Assembly (NCBI GenBank): GCA_900107185.1 | Contig: FNPA01000013.1 | Span: forward strand, 1-64,000 | Direction: 5' to 3' | Length of the DNA: 64,000 nt | Source: Ruminococcaceae bacterium YAD3003 | GTDB taxonomy: Bacteria > Bacillota > Clostridia > Saccharofermentanales > Saccharofermentanaceae | In this document: positions 18,369 through 25,743 of the stretch, one piece after another | Position numbering within the stretch: position 1 is the stretch's first letter | How the letters are laid out: every line of letters begins with the position of its first letter | Made by a program: the position numbers and the translations under genes | The notes under the pieces: model-generated | The model's database searches: none | Seen by the model: only the letters and a program-made list of their open reading frames with translations | Told to the model about the DNA's origin: nothing

Positions 18369-18800
18369 TTAAGAGAAAATGGCGAGGGCTATCAGAATAA
18401 CGAAAAATATCGCTACAGGCAACATGAGCGAAGAGATAACGATTTCAGCTATGGCCAATATTTTTCCTTTTGTTTTATGGCTTTTTGTTTTCTTCAGACC
18501 GACGATCGCGAAGATCAAACCTGATATAGGACCTGCCGCTATAAGGAAAGCCGTACCAAAAACAATTATGTGATATACCACTTGCGAAAAGGAATTATAG
18601 TAATAGGAATCGCGGTCTATGAAATAAAAGAATACCGGAGCTGCGATAATAGCCAGAATATCTGAAATAAGAGCTATCAGCACTCTTTTTTCAAAACGTG
18701 GTTTAACTGTAATTGTTTCACCCGGAAATAAGGCACCGCACAAATCACATTTCGGTAAACCGTCAGCCTGTGGTGCTCCGCAATTAGGACATGTTTTCAT
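18369..18800 (-). CDS. Zinc-ribbon membrane protein (DUF4190-like), paralogue 1
   Basis: This 143-residue protein starts with a zinc ribbon (CPNCGAPQADGLPKCDLCG, four Cys in two CxxC pairs at about residues 4-22). Three hydrophobic helices follow (about 42-64, 72-100 and 115-140). The GLIFAIVGLKKTK stretch resembles DUF4190. It is a close paralogue of the next gene upstream, with the same ribbon and layout. The function of such zinc-ribbon membrane proteins is unknown. A similar ribbon starts the protein at 22893-23762. Confidence 0.7.
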   Translation of the reverse strand: MKTCPNCGAPQADGLPKCDLCGALFPGETITVKPRFEKRVLIALISDILAIIAAPVFFYFIDRDSYYYNSFSQVVYHIIVFGTAFLIAAGPISGLIFAIVGLKKTKSHKTKGKILAIAEIVISSLMLPVAIFFVILIALAIFS

Positions 18801-18841
18801 AAGTCGTCTCCTTATGGAGGCATTTTACCTTGAATTGGGTA

Positions 18842-19291
18842 TTACGTCGATCCAAGTTCGTAAATAAAGAAAAAGACGATGAATAAAATCAATAAAACAG
18901 ATACCACGAGGGTCATCGAAGACAGAATGATTCCAGCGATTCCGAATCCCTTGCCGGTCATGTTTGGAGTTTTGTTTTTCTTGAGGCCGATGATGGACAG
19001 GATCATGCCCGCAAACGGGAAAGTGATCGCGCCGGCAACTCCCACTAACAGAAATATTACAACGGCCATGGTCTCATAAGGATCTTCGACAATATCCATT
19101 TTCTCGGCCATGGCAAAGATCAATATTGTTGATCCGACCGCGAGAATTGCGCAGAGCAGTCCGAATACACCCGCAAAATTGAAACGCTTATGGGTTTTAG
19201 GCTTTTTCTCGCCCGGGAACAACATACCGCACAAATCACATGTCGGTATACCATCTGCCTGGGGAGCGCCGCATCTCGGACAATTTCTCAT
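18842..19291 (-). CDS. Zinc-ribbon membrane protein (DUF4190-like), paralogue 2
   Basis: This 149-residue protein has an N-terminal zinc ribbon (CPRCGAPQADGIPTCDLCG), a basic linker and three membrane helices with a GMILSIIGLKKNK segment. It is a tandem duplicate of the 18369-18800 gene. The ATG is 4 bp past the stop of the PAP2-type gene, so all three may be co-transcribed. Confidence 0.7.
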   Translation of the reverse strand: MRNCPRCGAPQADGIPTCDLCGMLFPGEKKPKTHKRFNFAGVFGLLCAILAVGSTILIFAMAEKMDIVEDPYETMAVVIFLLVGVAGAITFPFAGMILSIIGLKKNKTPNMTGKGFGIAGIILSSMTLVVSVLLILFIVFFFIYELGST

Positions 19292-19295
19292 AAGA

Positions 19296-19958
19296 TCACC
19301 TGGTTTTGTTAACCGGCCTGATAACGAAGCAGATCACGATAAATGTAGGGATGAAGATGACGAATGCGCCAATGACATCGATGATCGAATGCTGCTTGAT
19401 GAATACTGTCGAAAGAACTATCAGGAGAGATAAGAGGTCGCTCGCAATGAGTACCCATTTCTTATCTTTGAATGTAAGGTGAAGACCTGCCGCAACTACG
19501 ATCGCATCGTAAACGTGAAGACTCGGGAATACATCAGTAGGTGTATCGATTGAGTGCAGGTAGTTGATGCATGTCATGAAGATATTGTCGCGGTCGGGAA
19601 TATGCGCACGGAGTTCGAGCGCATTGGGGTAAACCAGAGAAATGATAATGAACAATGTCATTCCGGTCATGAGCATATAAGAGGTCTTTCGTGAGAGTGA
19701 GCGGCTCCTGATCGCGATGGCGATCATGCCGATAACAAGATAAGGGAGCCAGAGCGCATAAGGAATGATGAATACCTCAACAACGGGGATCATGTCATCG
19801 ATCGCAGTATGAATGATATGGAAACCGCCTGCAGGATTAAGGCTCTCTACCCAGAAAAATGTGGGCATGTATACGACCATATAAATGGCCATAGGAAGAA
19901 GTGTTACGACCACATATAAGATCTTCTGCAAGAGCGTTTTGTCAGCGGCTTTTTCCAA
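19296..19958 (-). CDS. PAP2-superfamily membrane phosphatase, TTG start
   Basis: This 220-residue protein has six hydrophobic helices and two of the PAP2 phosphatase motifs: PSLHV (near residue 150) and KQHSIIDVIG (near residue 188). The first family motif (KxxxxxxRP) is not obvious. PAP2 enzymes remove phosphate from lipid phosphates such as phosphatidate or undecaprenyl diphosphate. I chose a TTG start at 19958 because GAGGAG lies 7 bp before it; the upstream in-frame ATG at 20018 has no ribosome site and adds a polar, untypical leader. It is the likely first gene of the 19958-18369 operon. Confidence 0.7.
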   Translation of the reverse strand: MEKAADKTLLQKILYVVVTLLPMAIYMVVYMPTFFWVESLNPAGGFHIIHTAIDDMIPVVEVFIIPYALWLPYLVIGMIAIAIRSRSLSRKTSYMLMTGMTLFIIISLVYPNALELRAHIPDRDNIFMTCINYLHSIDTPTDVFPSLHVYDAIVVAAGLHLTFKDKKWVLIASDLLSLLIVLSTVFIKQHSIIDVIGAFVIFIPTFIVICFVIRPVNKTR

Positions 19959-20107
19959 TTTAAATCTCCTCACAAAAACATACGAAATGCCTTGGGAGCG
20001 GGCGGCTCCTGAAGGCACTTCGCATATTATACCTTGTGAAAGGAAAAATAGAATGGGCGATTTTACAGTCTTTCGGGCGTTTTAGCCCTCTGACTACAAC
20101 GATTTCA

Positions 20108-21412
20108 TCAAACCTCGTTAACTGTTCCGACGAATACCGGAGCCATTGTTTTGATGTCAACGATTGCGTAAACGAACGGTCTGTTGCAGTTAACGGTTTT
20201 ATAATCCTCCATTGTAACCTCAGCACCTTTTGTGCGGAGATCTACTGCCGTAACAGCTGCTGCTCTGGTTCCGTTGCTGTCTACCTCGATATGTGTCTTG
20301 TGGATTACTTTTGATACATAAATATCACCGGGCTTACCGGCTATGCCTGATAAATCAGCGGTCCTGTCAGAGAATACATCTGTTACTCCGAGATTTTTGA
20401 GTGTGTCATTAACCAGGAAAGAATAATCTGATTCGAACTCAGGCATCTTGGAATATACGTCGTATTCATAAGTGACACTGTTTATAAATGCTTCGTAATC
20501 TTCTGCTGTAAAGTTTGCAGCGAAATCATTTGCGCTGATTGATCCATCTGTAGGAAGGATTGCCAGGAACGCATAATCCCCGCCCTTGTAGTACTTGATG
20601 AATCCTATTGCCTTATCTGTCTCATAATAAGCATTTGTCTTGTCGCTCAGGAACATTGCCTGTGAAGTAGTTCCGTCATGATTTGTGAAAACACCTTCAT
20701 TAACCTTATCTTCCTCATAAGGTTCTTCCCACTTGGCGTCAAAGGAAATCGCATTTACGAGGACCATAACCGTAAGCGGATCTAACTCGTCAATAACTTT
20801 ATCGATCATGTGGTCTGTGTGCTCAAATACCCAGGCGTTGATCTCGTCAGGGGTATTGCCGTCGAATTCAGTGACTGTGTACTCTGCCAGGAATGTGTCC
20901 TTTATGTAGTCGACATAATCCATGTTGACCTTATCTCCCAGGAGCTTGCCGTTATTCCAGACGGCATTCGCACATGCGAAGTCAACATCTTTGGCGCCGT
21001 TGATCTTATCCATCAGAGCTGCTGCATAAGCCTGCTGTGTAAGAGGTCCCTGACCTGCTGCGAAAAGATTAGTAAGCTGGGCTAATGAATCGCCCTTTGC
21101 GCCTGCAGCGACCATATCAAGAGCCATCATGATCGACGCGGGTGAGATCATTATGTTGTCGTTTCCACCGTGGTCCCTTACAGTCTGGCTGAAGATATTG
21201 AAGCAGTATTCCCTGTAGAGAGAGTCCATTTCAGCTGCATCGTATGTTGTATTCTGAACATCTTTGAGATTGATCTCTGTCTTGATCTCAGGGTCATTTC
21301 GAAGCGACGTGCCCGTAACAGGATCCTTGTTGACATTACATCCTCCGAGGAGCATTGCAGATGTCATGAACGCCGTAATTATCTTTATGTCTTTGCCGGA
21401 ACAGATCTTCAT
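20108..21412 (-). CDS. Lipoprotein serpin 1 (serine protease inhibitor)
   Basis: This 434-residue protein has a lipoprotein signal ending MLLGGC (Cys about residue 25) and a complete serpin fold from about residue 55. Family segments include DNIMISPASIMMALDMVAAGAKGDS, VNAISFDAKW and HKTHIEVDSNGTRAAAVTAV, and a C-terminal RPFVYAIVD. Serpins trap proteases when these cut the reactive loop. Counting from the hinge glycine (P15), P1 would be Lys before Gly, a trypsin-like target. The loop is about six residues longer than in antitrypsin, so this is tentative. P13 is Arg instead of the usual Glu. GGAGGG precedes the ATG at 21412. It is second in an operon with serpin 2. Confidence 0.93.
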   Translation of the reverse strand: MKICSGKDIKIITAFMTSAMLLGGCNVNKDPVTGTSLRNDPEIKTEINLKDVQNTTYDAAEMDSLYREYCFNIFSQTVRDHGGNDNIMISPASIMMALDMVAAGAKGDSLAQLTNLFAAGQGPLTQQAYAAALMDKINGAKDVDFACANAVWNNGKLLGDKVNMDYVDYIKDTFLAEYTVTEFDGNTPDEINAWVFEHTDHMIDKVIDELDPLTVMVLVNAISFDAKWEEPYEEDKVNEGVFTNHDGTTSQAMFLSDKTNAYYETDKAIGFIKYYKGGDYAFLAILPTDGSISANDFAANFTAEDYEAFINSVTYEYDVYSKMPEFESDYSFLVNDTLKNLGVTDVFSDRTADLSGIAGKPGDIYVSKVIHKTHIEVDSNGTRAAAVTAVDLRTKGAEVTMEDYKTVNCNRPFVYAIVDIKTMAPVFVGTVNEV

Positions 21413-21441
21413 TTTTCTAGCCCTCCGAAAGTGTTTCTGGA

Positions 21442-22746
21442 TCAAACCTCATTTACTGTACCGATGAATACTGGAGCCATTGTCTCTACATCAACGATAG
21501 CATATACAAAAGGTCTGTCGCAGTATACTTCACGTGTTTCTACTTCCATAGGCTCACAGCTTGCTGCATCCAATGTAACTACAGTAACTGCTGCTGCCTT
21601 TGTTCCGCTGCGGTCTACTTCGATATGTGTCTTGTGAATAACCTTGGTTACATAGAGGTCGCCGGGAGCTCCTGCGATGCCGGAGAGATCAGCTGTCTGT
21701 GCGTGGAAAATATCTGTTACTCCGAGATTCTCGAGTGTGTCATTAGCAAGGTATGAAAAATCTGATGTGAACTCAGGCATCTTGGAATAAACTTCATATT
21801 CAGAAGTTTCACTGTTGATGAATGCTTCGTAATCTTCTGCGGTAAAGTCCGCAGCGAAATCATTTGCATTTATTGATTCATCTGTAGGAAGGATCGCGAG
21901 GAAAGCATAATCGCCACCCTTATAGTACTTGATGAATCCTGTTGCCTTATCTGTCTCGTAATATATGCCTGTGGTGTCATTCAGAAATGTTACATTCTGT
22001 GTGCTGCCGTTTGCTGCGTGGAACTCGTCTTCTCTGATCTGATAATCTTCATAAGCATTTGCCCACTTAGCTTCGAAAGCAATTGCGTTAACGAGAACCA
22101 TAACTGTTGTAGGTTCGAGCTTATCAATTGCCCTGTCGATCATGTGGTTTGTGTTCTCATCGATCCATGCATTGATCTCATCTACTGTATCGTCGCTAAA
22201 CTCTGCAACTTTATATTCAGAAAGGAATGTATCCTGAATGTATTCAACATAATCCATGTTGATGGTGTCACCCAGAAGAGCTGCATTGCTCCATACTGAA
22301 TTTGCACATGTGAAATCAATATCTTTCGCGCTGTTGATCTTATCCATAAGAGCTGCTGCGTAAGCCTGCTGTGTGAGAGGTCCCTGGCCTGCTGCGAAAA
22401 GATTTGTGAGCTGGTCTAATGAGTCTCCCTTTGCACCTGCGGCGACCATATCAAGCGCCATCATGATCGATGCAGGTGAGATCATGATATTGTCTTTTGT
22501 ACCGTAATCCCTGACCGTCTGGCTGAAGATTTCTACGCAATATTTTCTATATGCAGCATCCATCTGATCTTCATCATATTCAGTATCTGCCACTTCCTTG
22601 AAATTGATAGCTGCCTTGATCTGCGGATCACCCTTAAGCTCAACTGTAGTTGTTTTGGGTTTTACTGATGTGCAGCCGCCGAGAAGAAGTGATGCTGCCA
22701 TAATTCCTGTAATAGCTTTAATGTCTTTTGTTGAACAAACCTTCAT
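21442..22746 (-). CDS. Lipoprotein serpin 2 (serine protease inhibitor)
   Basis: This 434-residue paralogue of serpin 1 has a lipoprotein signal (LLLGGC) and the same serpin fold; long blocks are identical between the two. The hinge is SGTKAAAVTVV, with Lys at P13. Counted from the hinge glycine, P1-P1' would be Ala-Ser, an elastase-like target, unlike serpin 1. The reactive loops share little sequence, while the bodies are conserved. It is the promoter-proximal gene of the serpin operon; the 29-bp gap to serpin 1 has a strong ribosome site. An ECF-type promoter lies about 40 bp upstream. Confidence 0.93.
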   Translation of the reverse strand: MKVCSTKDIKAITGIMAASLLLGGCTSVKPKTTTVELKGDPQIKAAINFKEVADTEYDEDQMDAAYRKYCVEIFSQTVRDYGTKDNIMISPASIMMALDMVAAGAKGDSLDQLTNLFAAGQGPLTQQAYAAALMDKINSAKDIDFTCANSVWSNAALLGDTINMDYVEYIQDTFLSEYKVAEFSDDTVDEINAWIDENTNHMIDRAIDKLEPTTVMVLVNAIAFEAKWANAYEDYQIREDEFHAANGSTQNVTFLNDTTGIYYETDKATGFIKYYKGGDYAFLAILPTDESINANDFAADFTAEDYEAFINSETSEYEVYSKMPEFTSDFSYLANDTLENLGVTDIFHAQTADLSGIAGAPGDLYVTKVIHKTHIEVDRSGTKAAAVTVVTLDAASCEPMEVETREVYCDRPFVYAIVDVETMAPVFIGTVNEV

Positions 22747-22786
22747 TTTTATATCCTCCAGAAAACTGTGTTTGATTTGCTTTATG

Positions 22787-22821
22787 CCCTATATACAGAC
22801 CGGAGGAGAAAAATGTTGCAG
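22787..22821 (-). promoter_or_regulatory. ECF-sigma promoter of the serpin operon
   Basis: On the minus strand CTGCAACATTT (-35 region) is followed, after exactly 12 bp, by CTGTATATAGGG (-10 region). Both elements are identical in sequence and spacing to those upstream of the ECF sigma gene (25554-25588). A conserved GAAAATTC also lies just 5' of both -35 elements. The position, about 40 bp before the serpin 2 ATG, suits a promoter. Confidence 0.8.
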
Positions 22822-22840
22822 AAGAATTTTCGTGAGGCAC

Positions 22841-22869
22841 AAAAAGAGGCTGCCCATAGGACAGCCTCT
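22841..22869 (-). terminator. Rho-independent terminator of the zinc-ribbon/YIP1-like gene
   Basis: AGAGGCTG...CAGCCTCT forms a strong stem followed, on the minus strand, by TTTTTGTG. It separates this gene from the serpin promoter. Confidence 0.87.
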
Positions 22870-22892
22870 CTAATAGTAATTTGTTTTACAGT

Positions 22893-23762
22893 TTAGAAAC
22901 TGAAGTAGTTCGCAATGACTGCTGTTACAGCTAACAGGCAGATGAGAACGAATCCCTTCTTGTTTCCTGTAAGCTTTGTCTCTGCGCTGAGTCCCTCATA
23001 GAGCATTACTACATAGTAGAGATATGCTGCTGTGTAGATGAGGCTGCCGAATCTTACTACAGGGATAAGTCCCAGGTATGATCCGAGGAGATCGCTTACG
23101 AGATAAGCAGGTGCTACTGCCATTGAAGCGATAGCGAGCATTCTCGGGAATGAGAACTTCTGTTTAACGATAAGACCTGCAAGGAGTGACAGACCAGCCA
23201 AACCGAAAGTCTTGATCGCATAGAAAATGAACGGGAAGAAAATATCCTTAAGAACGTTTCCAACGATGTTGGATGTCCAGTATTTTCCATATTCAGCATA
23301 GTGGATAAGATCGATAGACAGAGCTACCATACCGCCAACGATGCTGCAGATTACAACTACGATTCCTGCAAGGAAAAGAGCGTTGCCGATCTTATCATAT
23401 TGAGGAGTAACCTCTGCGATACCTGTAACAGGATGGATAGCAGCCTTAAAAAGATTCTTGAAGTGCTGTCCGAAAGGAAGCATATCAGAAGGCTGCTTGG
23501 GCTGTGCCTGTGCCTGAGGCTGGGGCTGGGGAGCAGCTGTGGGCTGCTGAACCGGCTGAGGCTGAGCTGCTGCTACGGGAGCTGCTGCAGCTACAGGTGC
23601 TGCTACGGGCTGAGGTGCAGGCTGGGGAACGGGCTGAGGTGCGGGTGCAACGGGTGCTGCAGGTGCCGCGGGAGCTGCTGCGGGTTTTCCGAGAGCCATT
23701 CCGCATCCGGCGCAAAAAGCTACACCATCGGGATTCTCTTTACCACAATTAGGACAAAACAT
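22893..23762 (-). CDS. Zinc-ribbon protein with Pro/Ala/Gln-rich linker and YIP1-like membrane domain
   Basis: This 289-residue protein begins with a zinc ribbon (CPNCGKENPDGVAFCAGCG). A low-complexity Pro/Ala/Gln/Val linker of about 70 residues follows (about 28-100), then a membrane domain of five helices resembling the YIP1 family (FGQHFKNLFKAAIHPVTGIAEV). I chose the ATG at 23762: AAAGGA lies 8 bp upstream and the ribbon starts at once, whereas an earlier in-frame start at 23822 would add an untypical leader. The function is unknown. Confidence 0.7.
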   Translation of the reverse strand: MFCPNCGKENPDGVAFCAGCGMALGKPAAAPAAPAAPVAPAPQPVPQPAPQPVAAPVAAAAPVAAAQPQPVQQPTAAPQPQPQAQAQPKQPSDMLPFGQHFKNLFKAAIHPVTGIAEVTPQYDKIGNALFLAGIVVVICSIVGGMVALSIDLIHYAEYGKYWTSNIVGNVLKDIFFPFIFYAIKTFGLAGLSLLAGLIVKQKFSFPRMLAIASMAVAPAYLVSDLLGSYLGLIPVVRFGSLIYTAAYLYYVVMLYEGLSAETKLTGNKKGFVLICLLAVTAVIANYFSF

Positions 23763-23877
23763 GATTAATATCCTTTCCTCGGGCATAAGAACCCGATAAA
23801 CATGATAGGTTAATTGTAACACAACAATTAATATACAAGCATAACAACAATTGAAACGGTTTTTGTTGCAAATTAAT

Positions 23878-23912
23878 ACCCGCTAAATCTGCGGATAACA
23901 GATTTAACGGGT
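23878..23912. terminator. Inverted repeat after the anti-sigma gene
   Basis: ACCCGCTAAATCTG and CAGATTTAACGGGT pair over 13 of 14 positions around a 7-nt loop. The U-run on the minus strand is weak (TATTAATTTG), so termination is likely but not certain. Confidence 0.6.
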
Positions 23913-23933
23913 AATCTAAATCTTTTTAATAAA

Positions 23934-24869
23934 TCAGACTGCGTCGACTACACCGAGGATGACGTCAGTGCTCTGGACGTCGGAGAATACTAACAGATAT
24001 GTGTGACCATTCTTTGTAAAGAGAGCCGCATTAAACTCTGTTGCAGTCTCACCGTTTGCCGGAGTAATTACATTGCCGAACGCGAGCTTAAAGAGCTTAA
24101 CCTGTGTTCCCAGAGGAGATACAGCATCCTGTCCTGTACTCTTGTTGGAAGAATCAAAATCCTTAACCAGATCTGCGCCTTCGTCAGCTGTGTAAAGGAC
24201 TACCTTCTCGCCGCCTTCACCGAGGAATACTTCGGTAACGATTCCGTCAGCCAGTTTTCCTTTTCCATTTCCCTTCAGATCGAAAGGAAGAGCGGATCCG
24301 ATATTAGTAACGCGGTCATCAACAACACCATCGGTATTTATATCTACCGTGACAGTTCTCAAATCTGTATTCGGGTCTTCTACAGAATCATCGTATGTTC
24401 CGCTGCCTGCATTAGGAGCACCGGCAGTATCTGCGCCGTCAAGGCCGGCTTCCGGAACAGGAGTCTCGATATAGTAAAAGACTGATTTCTGGGATGTTGT
24501 TTCCTCCATCTCTTCTACGGCTTCGGTTGCATTAGCAATATCCGCACTATCAATGCCGAGATGTTTTGCTTCATCCTGAGTCGTACTGGCTCCTTTGCTG
24601 CTCATCAGATTGAAAATAAACAGTGCGCCAAGCAAAACAACTATTGCAGCGGCAATTGAAGAAATAACCACGATGGGGGTCTTCTTTGCCTTCTTACCCG
24701 TTCTGGTCTTTGTATATTCGGAATTCTCATTTGAATGGAGTTCAGTAACGATCGCAGCGCCTTCAGCCTGTTCCTTAATAGCTGTAGAGACGGCACTCAT
24801 AACCCTGCTCTTCATCTCAGGGTCAATCGTTACGCGTTCCATGATTTCATTATACTTATTCAAAATCAT
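23934..24869 (-). CDS. Putative anti-sigma factor with large extracytoplasmic domain
   Basis: This 311-residue protein has a cytosolic N-terminal part (about 1-68) with IMERVTIDPEMKSRVMSAV, a pattern common in Firmicute anti-sigma proteins. One transmembrane helix (about 70-92) and an extracellular domain of about 215 residues follow. The gene overlaps the end of the ECF sigma gene by 14 bp, the usual context for a membrane anti-sigma that releases the sigma factor on an outside signal. The extracellular domain is acidic and beta-rich, of no family I recognise. The assignment rests mainly on context and topology. Confidence 0.75.
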   Translation of the reverse strand: MILNKYNEIMERVTIDPEMKSRVMSAVSTAIKEQAEGAAIVTELHSNENSEYTKTRTGKKAKKTPIVVISSIAAAIVVLLGALFIFNLMSSKGASTTQDEAKHLGIDSADIANATEAVEEMEETTSQKSVFYYIETPVPEAGLDGADTAGAPNAGSGTYDDSVEDPNTDLRTVTVDINTDGVVDDRVTNIGSALPFDLKGNGKGKLADGIVTEVFLGEGGEKVVLYTADEGADLVKDFDSSNKSTGQDAVSPLGTQVKLFKLAFGNVITPANGETATEFNAALFTKNGHTYLLVFSDVQSTDVILGVVDAV

Positions 24870-25524
24870 CCGCCTCCTTCAGCAATTCTCTCAGTTTGTC
24901 ACGGGCGCGCTTCAAATCTGAGCGGACCGTTGCCTCGCGTCTGCCTGTAAGAATGGCAATCTCCGAGGTTGAATAGCCTTCCTGATAGAAAAGGTGGATT
25001 GCTTCACGCTGGTGTACGGGTAAACTCATAACGGCATCCCAAATAGCCTTATACTCGTCTCCGTTATCAAGGTCTTCCTGCACCTCACCTGCGATCTCTT
25101 CATTGAGTTCCATGGTGTCGCGGACTTTGTTGTAATCAATGCGGTTCTTCGCAAGATTGGATGCTACTCGCATGAGCCAGGCCTTGCGGTGTGCTTCTGT
25201 CTCAAAATTTGGCCTGACGGTAACGAACTTGATCATCGTCTCCTGCAATATGTCTTCCGCGTCCTCCTTGTTGTGAAGGTAAGAAACCGCAAGACGCAGG
25301 ATGGAATTACCATGAAGGTCTAAGATCTCTTCCGCTTCCTTTTCTATCTCCTCGTCGGACTTCCGTTCTCCTCCTATTGTAGGAATGTCGTCGGAATGGT
25401 CAGCTGTCTCGTCACCGGGTCTCGATCTTCTTAAGACAAACTGGTCTCCAGAAGAACCCGACATCGCAAACAACACGGCGAGTCTTCGTAAAAGCGGTAG
25501 ATTGGCTTCGTATGTAAGTTCCAT
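24856..25524 (-). CDS. ECF-type RNA polymerase sigma factor
   Basis: This 222-residue sigma-70 family protein has region 2 at about residues 65-130 (EDAEDILQETMIKF, the core-binding and -10 recognition part) and region 4 at about 165-218 (LPVHQREAIHLFYQEGYSTSEIAILTGRREATVRSDLKRAR). An N-terminal extension of about 50 residues precedes region 2, longer than usual. The start at 25524 follows AAGGG; a longer in-frame start at 25599 would lie upstream of the predicted promoter and is rejected. The same promoter motif precedes the serpin operon, so this sigma factor probably drives itself and the serpins. Confidence 0.9.
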   Translation of the reverse strand: MELTYEANLPLLRRLAVLFAMSGSSGDQFVLRRSRPGDETADHSDDIPTIGGERKSDEEIEKEAEEILDLHGNSILRLAVSYLHNKEDAEDILQETMIKFVTVRPNFETEAHRKAWLMRVASNLAKNRIDYNKVRDTMELNEEIAGEVQEDLDNGDEYKAIWDAVMSLPVHQREAIHLFYQEGYSTSEIAILTGRREATVRSDLKRARDKLRELLKEADDFE

Positions 25525-25553
25525 TGATCCCTTCGAATTCAACTCCGCTTTCA

Positions 25554-25588
25554 CCCTATATACAGATGAAACGGAGTAAATGTTGCAG
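25554..25588 (-). promoter_or_regulatory. Autoregulatory ECF-sigma promoter of the sigma/anti-sigma operon
   Basis: On the minus strand CTGCAACATTT-N12-CTGTATATAGGG precedes the sigma ATG by about 30 bp. It matches the serpin promoter at every position of both elements, and the spacer length is the same. The 12-bp spacers themselves are different, which argues against simple duplication. Confidence 0.8.
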
Positions 25589-25743
25589 TGAATTTTCAAA
25601 CACTGACATAGATTATACTAATGCAAACAAATCAAATCAAATTGTTTAATTTACCTGTTAATATATATCTGATTTTCTAAATTTAATATTAAATTAATAT
25701 ACGAGTAACACAACGCTATTAAAAGCATAGGATAATAGGCAGT

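Noticed and set aside
19296-20018. Longer PAP2 protein starting at the ATG at 20018.
   Set aside because: No ribosome site there; GAGGAG sits 7 bp before the TTG at 19958.
23301-23768. Cys/Gly/Arg-rich plus-strand frames opposite the zinc-ribbon/YIP1 gene.
   Set aside because: They are antisense shadows of the Pro/Ala/Gln-rich linker.
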